A DNA stretch of 55,763 nt from Granulicella sp. (GTDB lineage Bacteria; Acidobacteriota; Terriglobia; Terriglobales; Acidobacteriaceae), in the NCBI GenBank assembly GCA_003132145.1, contig PKWU01000002.1, positions 1-55,763 of the forward strand, written 5' to 3'. The first letter of the stretch is position 1; each line of letters opens with the position of its first letter. A program made the position numbers and the translations under genes. A model generated the notes under the pieces. The model saw only the letters and a program-made list of their open reading frames with translations. It did not search any database and had not been told where the DNA came from. Below are positions 46,951 to 55,722 of the stretch, piece after piece.

Positions 46951-47265
46951 TTAGCCTTCGAGACGGTCCTGCATCAAGGCTGGGATGTCCCGTGCGCCAT
47001 GGACGATGGCGACGACGTAGAGTGGCTCGGTGTCGCGGAGATAGAGCACCATGTACGGGTCGGCGAAGTAGAAGTGGATCGTCCGGGGCAACAGGTCGTC
47101 GCGAAGATGGCCGATGCCGGGATTCCGGGCAAGGCTGTTGAAAGCCGCGTACAGGCTCTCTTCTACGTCCATGCTGCGCGACCAGCCGGAGTGTTCGGCA
47201 ATGCTGTAGAGGAGAGTGGCGAAGTCCTCTTCGGCGTGTGGCGAGAGTTTATAGCGGGCCGCCAC
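46951..47265 (-). CDS. ParE/RelE-family toxin
   Basis: 104 residues from a GTG at 47265. YKLSPHAEEDFATLLYSIAE is the usual ParE start (a first strand followed by a helix). FNSLARNPGIGHLRDDLLPR and the C-terminal PYMVLYLRDTEPLYVVAIVH complete the fold. ParE proteins poison gyrase, whereas RelE proteins cut mRNA; sequence alone does not decide. The start lies 2 bases after the antitoxin stop, so the pair is co-translated. The frame is open further upstream across the antitoxin gene, but the conserved part begins at 47265. Confidence 0.85.
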   Translation of the reverse strand: MAARYKLSPHAEEDFATLLYSIAEHSGWSRSMDVEESLYAAFNSLARNPGIGHLRDDLLPRTIHFYFADPYMVLYLRDTEPLYVVAIVHGARDIPALMQDRLEG

Positions 47266-47267
47266 GC

Positions 47268-47534
47268 TCAGGCGGTGCGGGCGAGCGGTTGGTTGGCGCG
47301 GCGTCCGGCCATGCGGGCGCGGAGTTGTTCTTCGGTGTAGCCTTCGCCACGGTCGGCCTGGGCGCAGCTCTCTGCGAGACGCGCGAGCAATGCTCTGTGG
47401 CGCGCGTCGAATTCTGCTTCGGCCTCGACGAGATCGAGGGCGTGGGCGAGCAGCTCGGCGGGTTCGCGGAAGGCGCTGCGGTCGAGCTGGCGCTGGATTC
47501 GTTGTTCGGTGGCGGCGTCGAGGGTGATGGCCAT
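47268..47534 (-). CDS. ParD-like antitoxin of the ParE/RelE pair
   Basis: 88 residues: MAITLDAATEQRIQRQLDRS, then FREPAELLAHALDLVEAE. The N-terminal part is an RHH-like DNA-binding region. The C-terminal 40 residues (ARHRALLARLAESCAQADRG) and the repetitive acidic-basic tail are the toxin-binding part. It is upstream of the toxin in the usual order. The start is fixed by comparison with short ParD antitoxins and by the position of the toxin gene. Confidence 0.75.
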   Translation of the reverse strand: MAITLDAATEQRIQRQLDRSAFREPAELLAHALDLVEAEAEFDARHRALLARLAESCAQADRGEGYTEEQLRARMAGRRANQPLARTA

Positions 47535-47710
47535 GGGACGAGTATAGACCGGGAGCGGAGCGGAGGAAAGCGATTCCTGCTGCGCTTGTGGGCTTCGCAC
47601 TGGCCTGCGGCAGCGTGGAGCTCATTTATCGCGCTAAAGGCTGCGCGATGGATGGGGTATCCGGCACTCGGGTTTGTAATTTATTTCAGACATGGGCCAA
47701 CCGCCTGGGA

Positions 47711-47761
47711 ATGTCGAAGGTGGCGCTGATCGTCTTGCCGGCTTCGGGGCACCTGAAATAG
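47711..47761 (+). pseudogene. Possible 5' remnant of a glycosyltransferase gene
   Basis: The frame MSKVALIVLPASGHLK ends at a stop after 16 codons. The sequence looks like the start of UDP-glucuronosyl/MGT-type glycosyltransferases (…LPAxGHxNPT…), cut just where NP is expected. Beyond about 47755 the DNA becomes AT-rich. This short similarity is suggestive only. Confidence 0.3.
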
Positions 47762-47802
47762 GCGAGCGTCATAGTGGCGAGGATTATATGGGAAAAACCA
47801 CA

Positions 47803-47946
47803 TCATTTAGGAAGCGGCAATCGAGCAGGCGGCCTATATGGCACTATCTGCCTTTCAATATTGTCCACGGATTCCCGGATACTTACTAGTTCTCGATTCA
47901 ATTCCTTTATCGCTTGAACAATTTCACGTAGGTCACGGGCATCCAT
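47803..47946 (-). CDS. Small coiled-coil protein next to the DUF3800 gene
   Basis: 47 residues from ATG 47946, preceded by AAAAAGGAGTGCTTT, an ideal ribosome site. LREIVQAIKELNRELVSIRE and SVDNIERQIV have heptad spacing and would form one long helix. The gene begins 32 bases after the DUF3800 gene ends, on the same strand and with the same low GC, so they form an operon. No family is known to me. A small partner or inhibitor of the DUF3800 protein is a reasonable guess. Confidence 0.6.
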   Translation of the reverse strand: MDARDLREIVQAIKELNRELVSIRESVDNIERQIVPYRPPARLPLPK

Positions 47947-47978
47947 AAAGCACTCCTTTTTATTCCTTGCGATCTTTA

Positions 47979-48821
47979 TCAAATAGGCATTGGCGGTACA
48001 GATGATCTCTTTGGCTTGCTGAGGTTTTTCACGCTCGATTTGCGTCGGGGAAGTTCCCATGACGCTATGGTTTCCAGCACTCCTTGGCGCGGCTTGATCA
48101 AATGCTCATAGTCAAGAAGCGGGTTCCAGCACGGAAGAGAATGCAGTCTTTTGTGCCATTCCCTAGTTTCCTGATTAGCTCGATTTACGCCCCAGGCGAA
48201 TAGATCTGCCATCTGGAGTGCGGGGACATACATCGATATATCCTCGCTCACACTGATAACGTCCTCCATAACTGTAATGTCTTTTTTGGCCTTCGGGTGC
48301 TCCCATCTGTTGTGTATGTGTCCGTAGAATGGCTCTCCTCGGTCGAAATGAAGTTCGTATTTTTTGGCATCAATGTATTTTCCCCACTTGAGAGCGAAGC
48401 TAAGAGATTCGGTAGCGCATAGCTCCTCGATGGTGTCCGGCAGTTCGGGGACGGCCTTCTTAGCCCTAAGCCAATCGTCAAATGGGATCGTAAGCGTTAC
48501 CGGATACAAGCCCGTTCTGGGACGTTTCCCGCGAACTCCGTCGGGAATGGTTATTTGCTTTTCGATTACGCCAACGCAATCGCTTATGAAGGAATCTACG
48601 CGCGTCTTGTCCCATCCCTTTTCTTTTGTAAAATCGTTTCGCAATGAAACTGCATCCGTCGTATGCAGGTAGTCAGCACGATATCTGTAGAGAACCTTTC
48701 TCCATTCCGTATCAAACCGCTTCCACTGCTTGCCTGTGGCGCACACCGTGGCAATACTGATGCGGTCATACTCGCTACTGTCCGCGTGATTGCTGCCATC
48801 AAAGTAGCTTTTCAAGACCAC
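47979..48821 (-). CDS. DUF3800 domain protein
   Basis: 280 residues from a GTG at 48821. The start LKSYFDGSNHADSSEYDRIS, with D8, and PALQMADLFAWGVNRANQET near the C-terminus are DUF3800 marks. The family is thought to have an RNase H-like fold with conserved acidic residues (D8 and the MAD Asp). It is often found on mobile and defence islands, but no activity is proven. GC is visibly low (about 47% by eye), against more than 60% in the neighbours. No transposase or integrase is next to it. Confidence 0.8.
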   Translation of the reverse strand: MVLKSYFDGSNHADSSEYDRISIATVCATGKQWKRFDTEWRKVLYRYRADYLHTTDAVSLRNDFTKEKGWDKTRVDSFISDCVGVIEKQITIPDGVRGKRPRTGLYPVTLTIPFDDWLRAKKAVPELPDTIEELCATESLSFALKWGKYIDAKKYELHFDRGEPFYGHIHNRWEHPKAKKDITVMEDVISVSEDISMYVPALQMADLFAWGVNRANQETREWHKRLHSLPCWNPLLDYEHLIKPRQGVLETIASWELPRRKSSVKNLSKPKRSSVPPMPI

Positions 48822-48967
48822 AAGAAGATGATCCTCTGGGTATTACGTGGACATGACACCTAAACTCTACATCCGCCGGGCTGCCAATTCTTTATTCGAC
48901 GTGAAACGAATGCGTTTCATCAGTCAGCTTTCAGCTATGAGCTATCAGCTATGAGCAGGTCCCAGTC
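48822..48967. other. Intergenic region with short direct repeats
   Basis: AT-rich upstream of the DUF3800 gene. It contains AGCTATGAGCTATCAGCTATGAGC at 48932-48955, in which TATGAGC and AGCTAT recur. No gene is present. The right border of the low-GC islet lies near 48900. Confidence 0.5.
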
Positions 48968-51742
48968 CTAGCGTAACGCGGCGTCTACTTCTTTGTAGAA
49001 GGAGGGGGATTTGAGGATTTCGCGGGGCTTGGAGCCGTCGGCGGGGCCTACCAGGCCGTCGTGCTCCATCATGTCGATGAGGTGGGCGGCGCGGCCGTAG
49101 CCGATGCGCAGGCGGCGCTGGAGGAGCGAGGTGCTGGCCTTGCCGAACTCGAAGACGAGACGGACGGCGTCGTCGAAGAGGTCGTCGTCTTCCTGGCTGG
49201 AGTCGCCGTTGGCGGAGGCGTTGGCGGATTCGTCCTTGGGGCCTTCGAGGAAGCCGTGGACGTACTCGGCCTCGCCCTGGGCCTTCCAGAACTCGGTGAC
49301 GGCGGAGATCTCTTTTTCGGTGACGAAGGGGGCGTGGACGCGCTGCACGCGGCTGGTGCCGGGGGGAAGGTAGAGCATGTCGCCCTTGCCGAGGAGGGAT
49401 TCGGCGCCGTTGGAGTCGATGATGGTGCGCGAGTCGACCTTGGTGGCCAGGCGGAAGCTGATGCGGGTGGGGATGTTGGCCTTGATGAGGCCGGTGATGA
49501 CATCTACAGAAGGACGTTGCGTTGCCAGCACAAGATGGATGCCGACGGCGCGGGCCATCTGCGCGAGGCGTGTGATGGACTCTTCCACATTGGCGCGGTC
49601 GAGCATCATGAGGTCGGCGAGTTCGTCGATGATGATGATGATGTAGGGGAGAGGCTCCTGATCGACGTCGTCGAAGAGGTAGTCGGAGTTGTTGTCGAAG
49701 AGCTTGTTGAACTGATCTATATTCCGCACATGATTTGCCGCAAGTAATTTGAGGCGGCGTTCCATCTCGCGGACGGCGTTGCGCAGGGCGTTGGCGGCGA
49801 GCTTGGCGTCGGTGATGATGGGGGTGAAGAGGTGGGGGATGCCCTCGTACATGCCCAGCTCGACGCGCTTGGGATCGACCAGGATCATGCGGACCTGCTC
49901 GGGCGTGGAGCGGTAGAGGACGGACATGATCATGGCGTTGATGGCCACGGATTTGCCGGAGCCGGTGGAACCCGCGATGAGGATGTGGGGCATGGCGGCC
50001 AGATCGGCGGTGACGATGCGGCCGTTGATGTCCTTGCCGAGGGCGATGGCGAGCCTGGACCTGATTTTGGCGAAGGATTCGGACTCGACGACATCGCGCA
50101 GCCAGATGGTCTCGCGCTGGTGGTTGGGAACCTGGATGCCGACGGTGGACTTGCCGGCCATGCGCTCGATGAGGATGGATTCGGCGGCCATGGCGAGGCA
50201 GAGATCGTCGGCCAGGCCGGTGACGCGGGAGTACTTGACGCCGGCGTCGGGGTGGAACTCGAATGTGGTGACGATGGGGCCGGGGTTGATCTGGGTGACC
50301 TGGCCGTTGACGCCGAACTCGGCGCACTTCTGGACGAGGGTGCGGGCCTCGGCGCGCAGGGCCTCCTCGCGGACGACGGGGACTTCGTCGGAGCGATAGA
50401 GGAGCGAGGAGGGTGGGAGCTTGTATCCGCGGATGGACTTGGGCGTGATGGTGACCTGCTTGATGTCGGCGTCGGCGCGCTTGCCGAAGGCGATGGAGTT
50501 CGGGGGCTGGGCAGCCTGGGCAGGTGCAGGCTCCGCAATCCCACCCATGCGGTGAGACTGCATGGATGGGGCACCTAGCAGTTCGGGGAGATCGAGGCGG
50601 GCGGTCTGGTTTGAATTGCGAACGTCGGTGCTGCGAGCGCTGAGCGGCGCGGCGGCGGCGGCCAACTCGGCGGCGAAGGGCGCGGCGGCTGCGGCGGCGG
50701 TGCTGAGCGCGGTCGCTGGGGGCGCATCGACATGAGTGCGCGGCATGGACTGCCAGACGGACGCGGGGGCTTCTTCGGGCTGGGCTGCGGCATCGGGCGG
50801 CGTGGCGGGCAGGGATTGCCGGTGGCGCTTGCGTCCCAACCAGCCGAAGAGGCCGCCCAGCAGCGTGGAGTGGGCGGTGGAGTCTGCCACGGGCTTGTGC
50901 TGGAGATTCAGCTCCAGGGCTGCCTGATCGAGGCCCTGTTCGCGGCGGCTGGTAAAGGCTTCGCTGGCTGGTTCGGGCGTGAGGGCTGGCTCCAGCGTGA
51001 GGGAGTGATCCAGCGAGGCTGCGGAGTTGGACTGCTGGCTCAGGGCGATGTGCTGACGCAGGGCGCGTTTTTCGGCGCGGGCCAGGGCGCGGCGCACGCG
51101 CCAGTTGTGCAGGCGATCAAAGAGGCTGCGCACCAGGGAGAAGTGCGTTTCCATCCACTCGCGGGCGGTGTGGAAGGTGAAGGTTGTGGCCAGGTAGATG
51201 GACATTACCACCATCAGGGCGAGAACGATGGAGGCGCCGGGAAGGTTCAGGTAGTGGACCATGGCGTCGGCGAGGAGGCGTCCTGTGACGCCCTCGATGG
51301 GCAGGGCGTGACGCCAGAAGAGGGTGCGCGGAAGCAGGCCGACGGCGGCCGGGGCAAAGACGATCCACAGACCGAGTCCGAGGAGGCGCGCCATCGGGGA
51401 GCCGGCGGGACGCTGGCGCATCCAGCAGAGGCCAAGCCGTCCGAGAACGATGGGAAGGAAGAAGGCGGCGATGCCGATGGTCTGGAGGATGAGGTCGGCC
51501 AGCCATGCTCCGGCGAGGCCGGTCCAGTTGTGGGCAGGGCCTGCGGCCAGGCGCGCGGCCAGTCCGGCGGAGGCGTGCGCTCCGGTGGCGTAGTTGCCGA
51601 CCGTGTCCGCGGAGGGGTCGGTCGGGGTGTAGGTGGCCAGCGCGAGCAAGAGCAGCGCGGCGGCGACCAGCAGCACGAGGCCGAGGATCTCGTTGAGGCG
51701 GCGGTTGCGGGTTGGAGTCGAGACCAGCCTGAGTGGTTTCAT
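48968..51742 (-). CDS. ftsK: DNA translocase FtsK/SpoIIIE
   Basis: 924 residues from ATG 51742. Four N-terminal TM segments (LGLVLLVAAALLLLALATYT, ADLILQTIGIAAFFLPIVLG and two more to about 200) anchor it at the septum. A long Ala/Pro/Gln-rich linker (about 230-420) follows, then the RecA-like motor with Walker A GSTGSGKS (about 589) and Walker B IIIIIDELADLM (about 707). A C-terminal gamma winged helix (LLQRRLRIGYGRAAHLIDMM) reads KOPS-type DNA signs. It pumps the terminus of the chromosome into the daughter cells at division. A REP-like palindrome in the linker adds in-frame residues. An ATG at 51760 would add six residues. Confidence 0.96.
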   Translation of the reverse strand: MKPLRLVSTPTRNRRLNEILGLVLLVAAALLLLALATYTPTDPSADTVGNYATGAHASAGLAARLAAGPAHNWTGLAGAWLADLILQTIGIAAFFLPIVLGRLGLCWMRQRPAGSPMARLLGLGLWIVFAPAAVGLLPRTLFWRHALPIEGVTGRLLADAMVHYLNLPGASIVLALMVVMSIYLATTFTFHTAREWMETHFSLVRSLFDRLHNWRVRRALARAEKRALRQHIALSQQSNSAASLDHSLTLEPALTPEPASEAFTSRREQGLDQAALELNLQHKPVADSTAHSTLLGGLFGWLGRKRHRQSLPATPPDAAAQPEEAPASVWQSMPRTHVDAPPATALSTAAAAAAPFAAELAAAAAPLSARSTDVRNSNQTARLDLPELLGAPSMQSHRMGGIAEPAPAQAAQPPNSIAFGKRADADIKQVTITPKSIRGYKLPPSSLLYRSDEVPVVREEALRAEARTLVQKCAEFGVNGQVTQINPGPIVTTFEFHPDAGVKYSRVTGLADDLCLAMAAESILIERMAGKSTVGIQVPNHQRETIWLRDVVESESFAKIRSRLAIALGKDINGRIVTADLAAMPHILIAGSTGSGKSVAINAMIMSVLYRSTPEQVRMILVDPKRVELGMYEGIPHLFTPIITDAKLAANALRNAVREMERRLKLLAANHVRNIDQFNKLFDNNSDYLFDDVDQEPLPYIIIIIDELADLMMLDRANVEESITRLAQMARAVGIHLVLATQRPSVDVITGLIKANIPTRISFRLATKVDSRTIIDSNGAESLLGKGDMLYLPPGTSRVQRVHAPFVTEKEISAVTEFWKAQGEAEYVHGFLEGPKDESANASANGDSSQEDDDLFDDAVRLVFEFGKASTSLLQRRLRIGYGRAAHLIDMMEHDGLVGPADGSKPREILKSPSFYKEVDAALR
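50539..50576. repeat. REP-like palindrome inside ftsK
   Basis: CCACCCATGC, nine-base loop, GCATGGATGG with one mismatch, followed by GGCACC. The GGATGGGGCA-CC end is shared with 27148-27182. It encodes part of the disordered linker (GAPSMQSHRMGGIAE) and keeps the frame. Confidence 0.7.
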
Positions 51743-52161
51743 GGGGATGCGCGGGCCCAAGTTTGCGTTCCGTTAGCGTTCCGCCCGCGGCCGGACGCGC
51801 GCCTGTGTGGCGGACGCCATGACGCGGAGCTGGACGCGGACAGACGAAGTGCCGGGAACCGCTAGAGCTACCCCGATTATCCCAGAGCGGGAGCGGAAAA
51901 AGAGAAAAGTTACAGGTGTGGACTCAGGATGCAAACCCATGGGGGTGGGAGGCATCTATCCTTCCAGCAGTCGCTGTCCGGGAGTTTGTCTTTTGGGCGG
52001 AGCTGAGAAGCAACATTGGCTGGGAAGGGGGCGCGGGGTTTTCGCGATTTCTCTCGCTCGCCGCTGGTGCAGGAGAATCGCGTCCAGCCAGTGGACCCCG
52101 ACCCAACCGACGTTCAACAGCGCGCCGCGCTGCACACTGAATGGATGAAGGGAAATCGACC
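51743..52161. other. Intergenic region between ftsK and the DUF2383 gene
   Basis: 419 bases between divergent genes. An ORF at 51916-52140 reads in places like protein (DANPWGWEASILPAVAVREF) but has no ribosome site and a nonsense-like C-terminus, so I do not call it. No repeat of the families above is present. Promoters for both genes should lie here; none was obvious. Confidence 0.4.
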
Positions 52162-52626
52162 ATGGCAACGGATGCAGCAAGGACCTATGAACTGGAAAGC
52201 GCTTTGAAGTCGGTTATCAATGTTCTCGAAGACGGGCAGAAGGGCATGGCCGAGATCGGGGAGCACCTGAAGGACGAGCGGCTCAAGATTTTTTTCCTCG
52301 CCGAGTCTCTGAAGCGCGCCAACTTCCGGGGCGAACTGGAGAACGAACTGCATCGCCACGGCGTAGCCGATGTTCACGAGTCTGGCACGGCGGCCGGTGT
52401 GTTGAATCGTGCGTGGTCCGAACTAAAGGCCAAGCTGGGAGGCGGCGACCATATGCTGCTGGAGACCGCTGAGCAGGGTGAAGACGAGGCTGTGGACGTG
52501 TACAAGGATGCGCTCGACCAGGAGTTGCCGCTTCCCCTGCGGCAGTTGCTGACCGCACAGCAGACGCAGATCGTCTTGTCGCACGACTTCGTCCGCGAGC
52601 AGCGCGACGCGCTACGTCCGAAGTAA
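52162..52626 (+). CDS. DUF2383 / PA2169-family four-helix protein
   Basis: 154 residues from ATG 52162. LESALKSVINVLEDGQKGMA, HLKDERLKIFFLAESLKRAN and LETAEQGEDEAVDVYKDALD match the ferritin-like PA2169 family, a four-helix bundle with E, D and H residues in positions that could bind metal. Family members are linked to stress, but their role is not established. It stands alone, 176 bases before the chemoreceptor. Confidence 0.85.
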   Translation: MATDAARTYELESALKSVINVLEDGQKGMAEIGEHLKDERLKIFFLAESLKRANFRGELENELHRHGVADVHESGTAAGVLNRAWSELKAKLGGGDHMLLETAEQGEDEAVDVYKDALDQELPLPLRQLLTAQQTQIVLSHDFVREQRDALRPK

Positions 52627-52802
52627 GTTCCAGCCGAAGTAAGTTGCAGACTGAATGCCCCCGGTTCTGCTCTGAGGCAGAATGGGGTCAAGTGCGTGCG
52701 CGGCAGGCCGATAGAAGAAGGTGAGACACAAGAGCAAGCGATTCCGCGTGGATGACGGAGCCAGGGCTGCTGTGTCGGCGCGCGGTACAGAGGAAGCCTG
52801 AA

Positions 52803-54524
52803 ATGAATCTGAGGAAGTTGGGACTTAAGACGAAGATCGCCGTCGGATTTGGATCGCTGCTTGCGATTATTGCGGTGACGGGCCTGGTTGGTTACCGGTC
52901 CCCGGTGGTCAACGAGCAACACTTGCAGAAAGCCCGTGTCGACGCCATGATGATGTCCCATGACCACGAGATGCTGGAGGCGTTTTTGCTGCAGCGAGTG
53001 GGCACGCGCGATGTACTGATGGGCAGGGACAATGAAAGCACGCATCTGTTTGAGCGAAGTGAGACTGAGTTTCGCGATGCCACGGACAAGCTGCAGCCAC
53101 TGCTGACGACGGACGCAACTCGCGATCTCTACGCGCGGGTCGAGGTTGCCAATTCCAACTACACTCGCCGCAACGATCAGGTCGTCGCGCTGTACCGGGC
53201 CGGAGACACAAAGGGAGCGATGGAGCTATTCAAGGCTCCGGAAGAGCTGCTGGCAACCACCGCACTGACGAACGCTCTGAACGATATGACGGGGCAGGTT
53301 GAAGCGGACCGGCACAATGTGCTGGTCCAACAGGTCTCGTCGAACGCCTGGACAAAGCACATGTTGCTGTTCCTTGTGCTGGCCGGCCTGGCGATCGGAT
53401 CGACGATTGCGTTTGTGATGGCGCGGTCGATCATGCATGCGATGCACCGGATGTCGGCGATGATTGAGGCCCTGGCTTCCAACAATCTGGTGGTGGAGGA
53501 CATGGAGGTGGAGAGCGAGGATGAGATGGGCAAAGCCGCGCTGGGGCTGAACAAGATGAAGAACAGCCTGCGCCGCGTGATATTGTCCATCGCATCGACG
53601 GCGGAGAACGTTGCGGAATCGAGCCGGGAGATTTCAACGACGGCATCGCAGGCCGCTGATAGCGCGGAGAACCAGAAGCAGCAGGTGGGGCAGATCGCCA
53701 CGACCATGCAGGAGATGGCGGCGACGGTTCGCGAGGTCTCCCTGCACTCGAATACGGCTGCGCGCTCGGCCAAGAGCGCGGCTGAGAGCGCCCGCGAGGG
53801 CGGCAGGATTGTTGAGAACCTGTTGGGGCAGATGCATGCAATTGCGTACGGCGCGGGGACGGTGGCGGCAATGATTGAGCAGTTGGGGGCCCGGTCCGAA
53901 GAGATTGGCAGGATTGTGGGGGTGATCGACGAGATTGCCGAGCAGACCAACCTGCTGGCGCTGAATGCGGCGATCGAAGCGGCGCGCGCAGGAGAACAGG
54001 GACGTGGTTTTGCCGTGGTGGCCGGCGAGGTGCGCCGTCTGGCGGAACGGACCGCTGCCGCGACCCAGGAGATCGCGGCGGTGATCCAGAGTGTGCAGAC
54101 GATCACCGTGGATGCGGTGCGGCAGATGCGCTCCGGCACCGCGGAGGTAGAGCAGGGCGTGGAGGCAACGGGCAAGGCGGGCAAGTCGATCGAGCGGATC
54201 ATCCGCGAGGCGGACACGGTGGGCACGATGGTGGCCCAGATCGCCAGCTCGGCAACGCAACAGGCGACCGCCGCGGAGCAGGTGACCGCGAGCATGAGCC
54301 AGATCAATGAGCTTGCCATCGAATCGGCCGACGGATCGCAGCTCTCGGCGCAGGCCTGCGAACAGCTCTTCGACCTGGCGCTGGGACTGCAGAACATGGT
54401 GGCCCGATTCGATGTGGGCCAGCGCGATACGGGCCGGCGCGATGCGGACCGGCGCGATATGGACCGGATCGTGCCGGAAGAGAAGAAGCAGCTGTTGGAG
54501 GCGAACTGGGTAGATGCGACCTGA
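52803..54524 (+). CDS. Methyl-accepting chemotaxis protein
   Basis: 573 residues from ATG 52803. TM1 (about 8-31), a periplasmic four-helix ligand domain (32-186), TM2 (187-207), HAMP (about 208-260) and the signalling helices follow in order. The hairpin tip is [20 protein letters not shown], then [20 protein letters not shown]. The periplasmic part is of the 4HB_MCP type, so the ligand is unpredictable. The tail has (R/G)RDxxRRD repeats ([12 protein letters not shown]) instead of a CheR-binding pentapeptide. No che genes are adjacent. Confidence 0.95.
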   Translation: MNLRKLGLKTKIAVGFGSLLAIIAVTGLVGYRSPVVNEQHLQKARVDAMMMSHDHEMLEAFLLQRVGTRDVLMGRDNESTHLFERSETEFRDATDKLQPLLTTDATRDLYARVEVANSNYTRRNDQVVALYRAGDTKGAMELFKAPEELLATTALTNALNDMTGQVEADRHNVLVQQVSSNAWTKHMLLFLVLAGLAIGSTIAFVMARSIMHAMHRMSAMIEALASNNLVVEDMEVESEDEMGKAALGLNKMKNSLRRVILSIASTAENVAESSREISTTASQAADSAENQKQQVGQIATTMQEMAATVREVSLHSNTAARSAKSAAESAREGGRIVENLLGQMHAIAYGAGTVAAMIEQLGARSEEIGRIVGVIDEIAEQTNLLALNAAIEAARAGEQGRGFAVVAGEVRRLAERTAAATQEIAAVIQSVQTITVDAVRQMRSGTAEVEQGVEATGKAGKSIERIIREADTVGTMVAQIASSATQQATAAEQVTASMSQINELAIESADGSQLSAQACEQLFDLALGLQNMVARFDVGQRDTGRRDADRRDMDRIVPEEKKQLLEANWVDAT

Positions 54525-54576
54525 GCGGGTCTGCCTCAGAGCATTCTGACAACTCATGCTATATAACGCACCTCGA

Positions 54577-54640
54577 ACAAAATGCGGGGATTCTTCTCTA
54601 TTCGCTGCACTCAGGTTCAGAATGACAAGCCATTTTTCTC
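54577..54640. repeat. Dispersed repeat unit
   Basis: AAATGCGGGGATTCTTCTCT and then CGCTGCACTCAGGTTCAGAATGACAAGCC are members of the CAGAATGAC family. They lie 52 bases after the chemoreceptor stop, just before the IR-bounded element. Confidence 0.65.
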
Positions 54641-54662
54641 AAGGGCAATAGAGAAGATGCGT

Positions 54663-54777
54663 TAGAGCGGTTTCACCGCAACTGTTATCGCGCGAGAATT
54701 ATTAAAGTGGTTTTTCTTGAGGAAAAACCACGCAAACGGTCTTCTCTCCTGTAAAGACCTGCGGTGAAACCGCTCTA
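54663..54777. repeat. IR-bounded hairpin element, copy 2
   Basis: A perfect 18-bp terminal inverted repeat, TAGAGCGGTTTCACCGCA (54663-54680) and TGCGGTGAAACCGCTCTA (54760-54777), encloses the hairpin GTGGTTTTTC, TTGAG, GAAAAACCAC (54707-54731). The hairpin is identical to that of 44574-44685 read on the minus strand. Its right arm includes the stop codon of the DUF1906 gene. Confidence 0.9.
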
Positions 54778-55623
54778 GCGGCCGCGGGAGGGGTCTGGGG
54801 TGGGAGCGGTGGAGAGATCGACGTCGAGGGGGGCGGGTGTGGGGGTGTCGCAGTCGCCGTCGGGCGTGTAGGTGCGGGCGCAGGCCTGGGTGATGGAGCG
54901 GCGGCGGGGAGACTGGGCGAACTGCCATGCGGCGGCGTCGAGCGTGCCGCTGAGCGCGGCCGGAGGCGGCTGGAGGACGCAGCCGGGCGCGGGTGGGCAG
55001 GCGTCCTGGGCGACCCAGAAGGCGATGGGGTGGAGGTGGCTGGCGGCGACATGGGCGCGAATGTCTTGAATGGTGGTGATGGTTAAGGGCTTGCCGTTGG
55101 GGCCGGGGCCATCGGCGACGGGCTGGCCGCTGGCGTAGACTCCGGGGCGGAAGGCGGAGCCGGCGACGGCCTCGGTCCAGGCGAAGAGGTAGGCGGCCTG
55201 CTCGGGGAGGAGACGACCGCCCTCTTCCTGATCGAGGAAGAGGATGGCGGTGGCGGGGAAGCCCTCGCGGAGGGCTACTGCGATGGCGGCGGCGGCGTCG
55301 GCGCGGCCGAGGGCTGCGGGGGAGCTGCTGCGAAGGGATGCGTGGGTCAGCTCGGAGTAGAGGCGGCCTTTGGCGACGATGAGGAAGCCGAAGCCGGCGC
55401 GCCGGAGGCGGTCGCGCGTGCCGAGCCAGGAGTTGCGGGTGGTGCCGGGCGGGTTGGTGAGCCAGTATCCGGTGAAGGCGAAGTGCTTGCGCAGCTCGGG
55501 GAGGGCGGCGTCTCCGGGGTAGTCGTTGCGGTCGAATCCGAGGTAGGCGCGGGCGGGGGGTGTCTGGGCGATGGCAGAGGCGGCGGCGAGAAGCACGGCG
55601 AGGATGAGTATGAGGAGGCGCAA
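54775..55623 (-). CDS. Secreted DUF1906 glycoside-hydrolase-like protein
   Basis: 282 residues from a TTG at 55623. A signal peptide (LLILILAVLLAAASAIA) ends near AQT. The mature part YLGFDRNDYPGDAALPELRK, then FTGYWLTNPPGTTRNSWLG, LIVAKGRLYSEL and ATAILFLDQEEGGRLL, resembles the DUF1906/Rv2525c family. This is a TIM-barrel related to GH25 lysozymes with conserved Asp and Glu residues. It may act on peptidoglycan or another glycan. The C-terminal 35 residues are Pro/Thr-rich, and the stop codon lies in the arm of the IR element 54663-54777, so the 3' end may have been altered by its insertion. Confidence 0.7.
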   Translation of the reverse strand: MRLLILILAVLLAAASAIAQTPPARAYLGFDRNDYPGDAALPELRKHFAFTGYWLTNPPGTTRNSWLGTRDRLRRAGFGFLIVAKGRLYSELTHASLRSSSPAALGRADAAAAIAVALREGFPATAILFLDQEEGGRLLPEQAAYLFAWTEAVAGSAFRPGVYASGQPVADGPGPNGKPLTITTIQDIRAHVAASHLHPIAFWVAQDACPPAPGCVLQPPPAALSGTLDAAAWQFAQSPRRRSITQACARTYTPDGDCDTPTPAPLDVDLSTAPTPDPSRGR

Positions 55624-55692
55624 AGAGGGAGGCTCCGATTATCGAACCAGCCGGGGGTGAGTCCCGGTTGTGCGTTAAGGGTACGCCAGAAA

Positions 55693-55722
55693 CCACATCT
55701 CAAAATCGAGATGCGGGACGCC
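55693..55722. repeat. REP-like palindrome (TCTCA..CGAGA type)
   Basis: CCACATCTC, AAAATC, GAGATGCGGGACGCCCGG has a 6-bp core stem CATCTC/GAGATG. It is the same layout as the unit inside hisS (8648-8680). Confidence 0.65.

Noticed and set aside
51916-52140. Small ORF between ftsK and the DUF2383 gene
   Set aside because: No ribosome site, a random-looking C-terminal half and no recognisable family.
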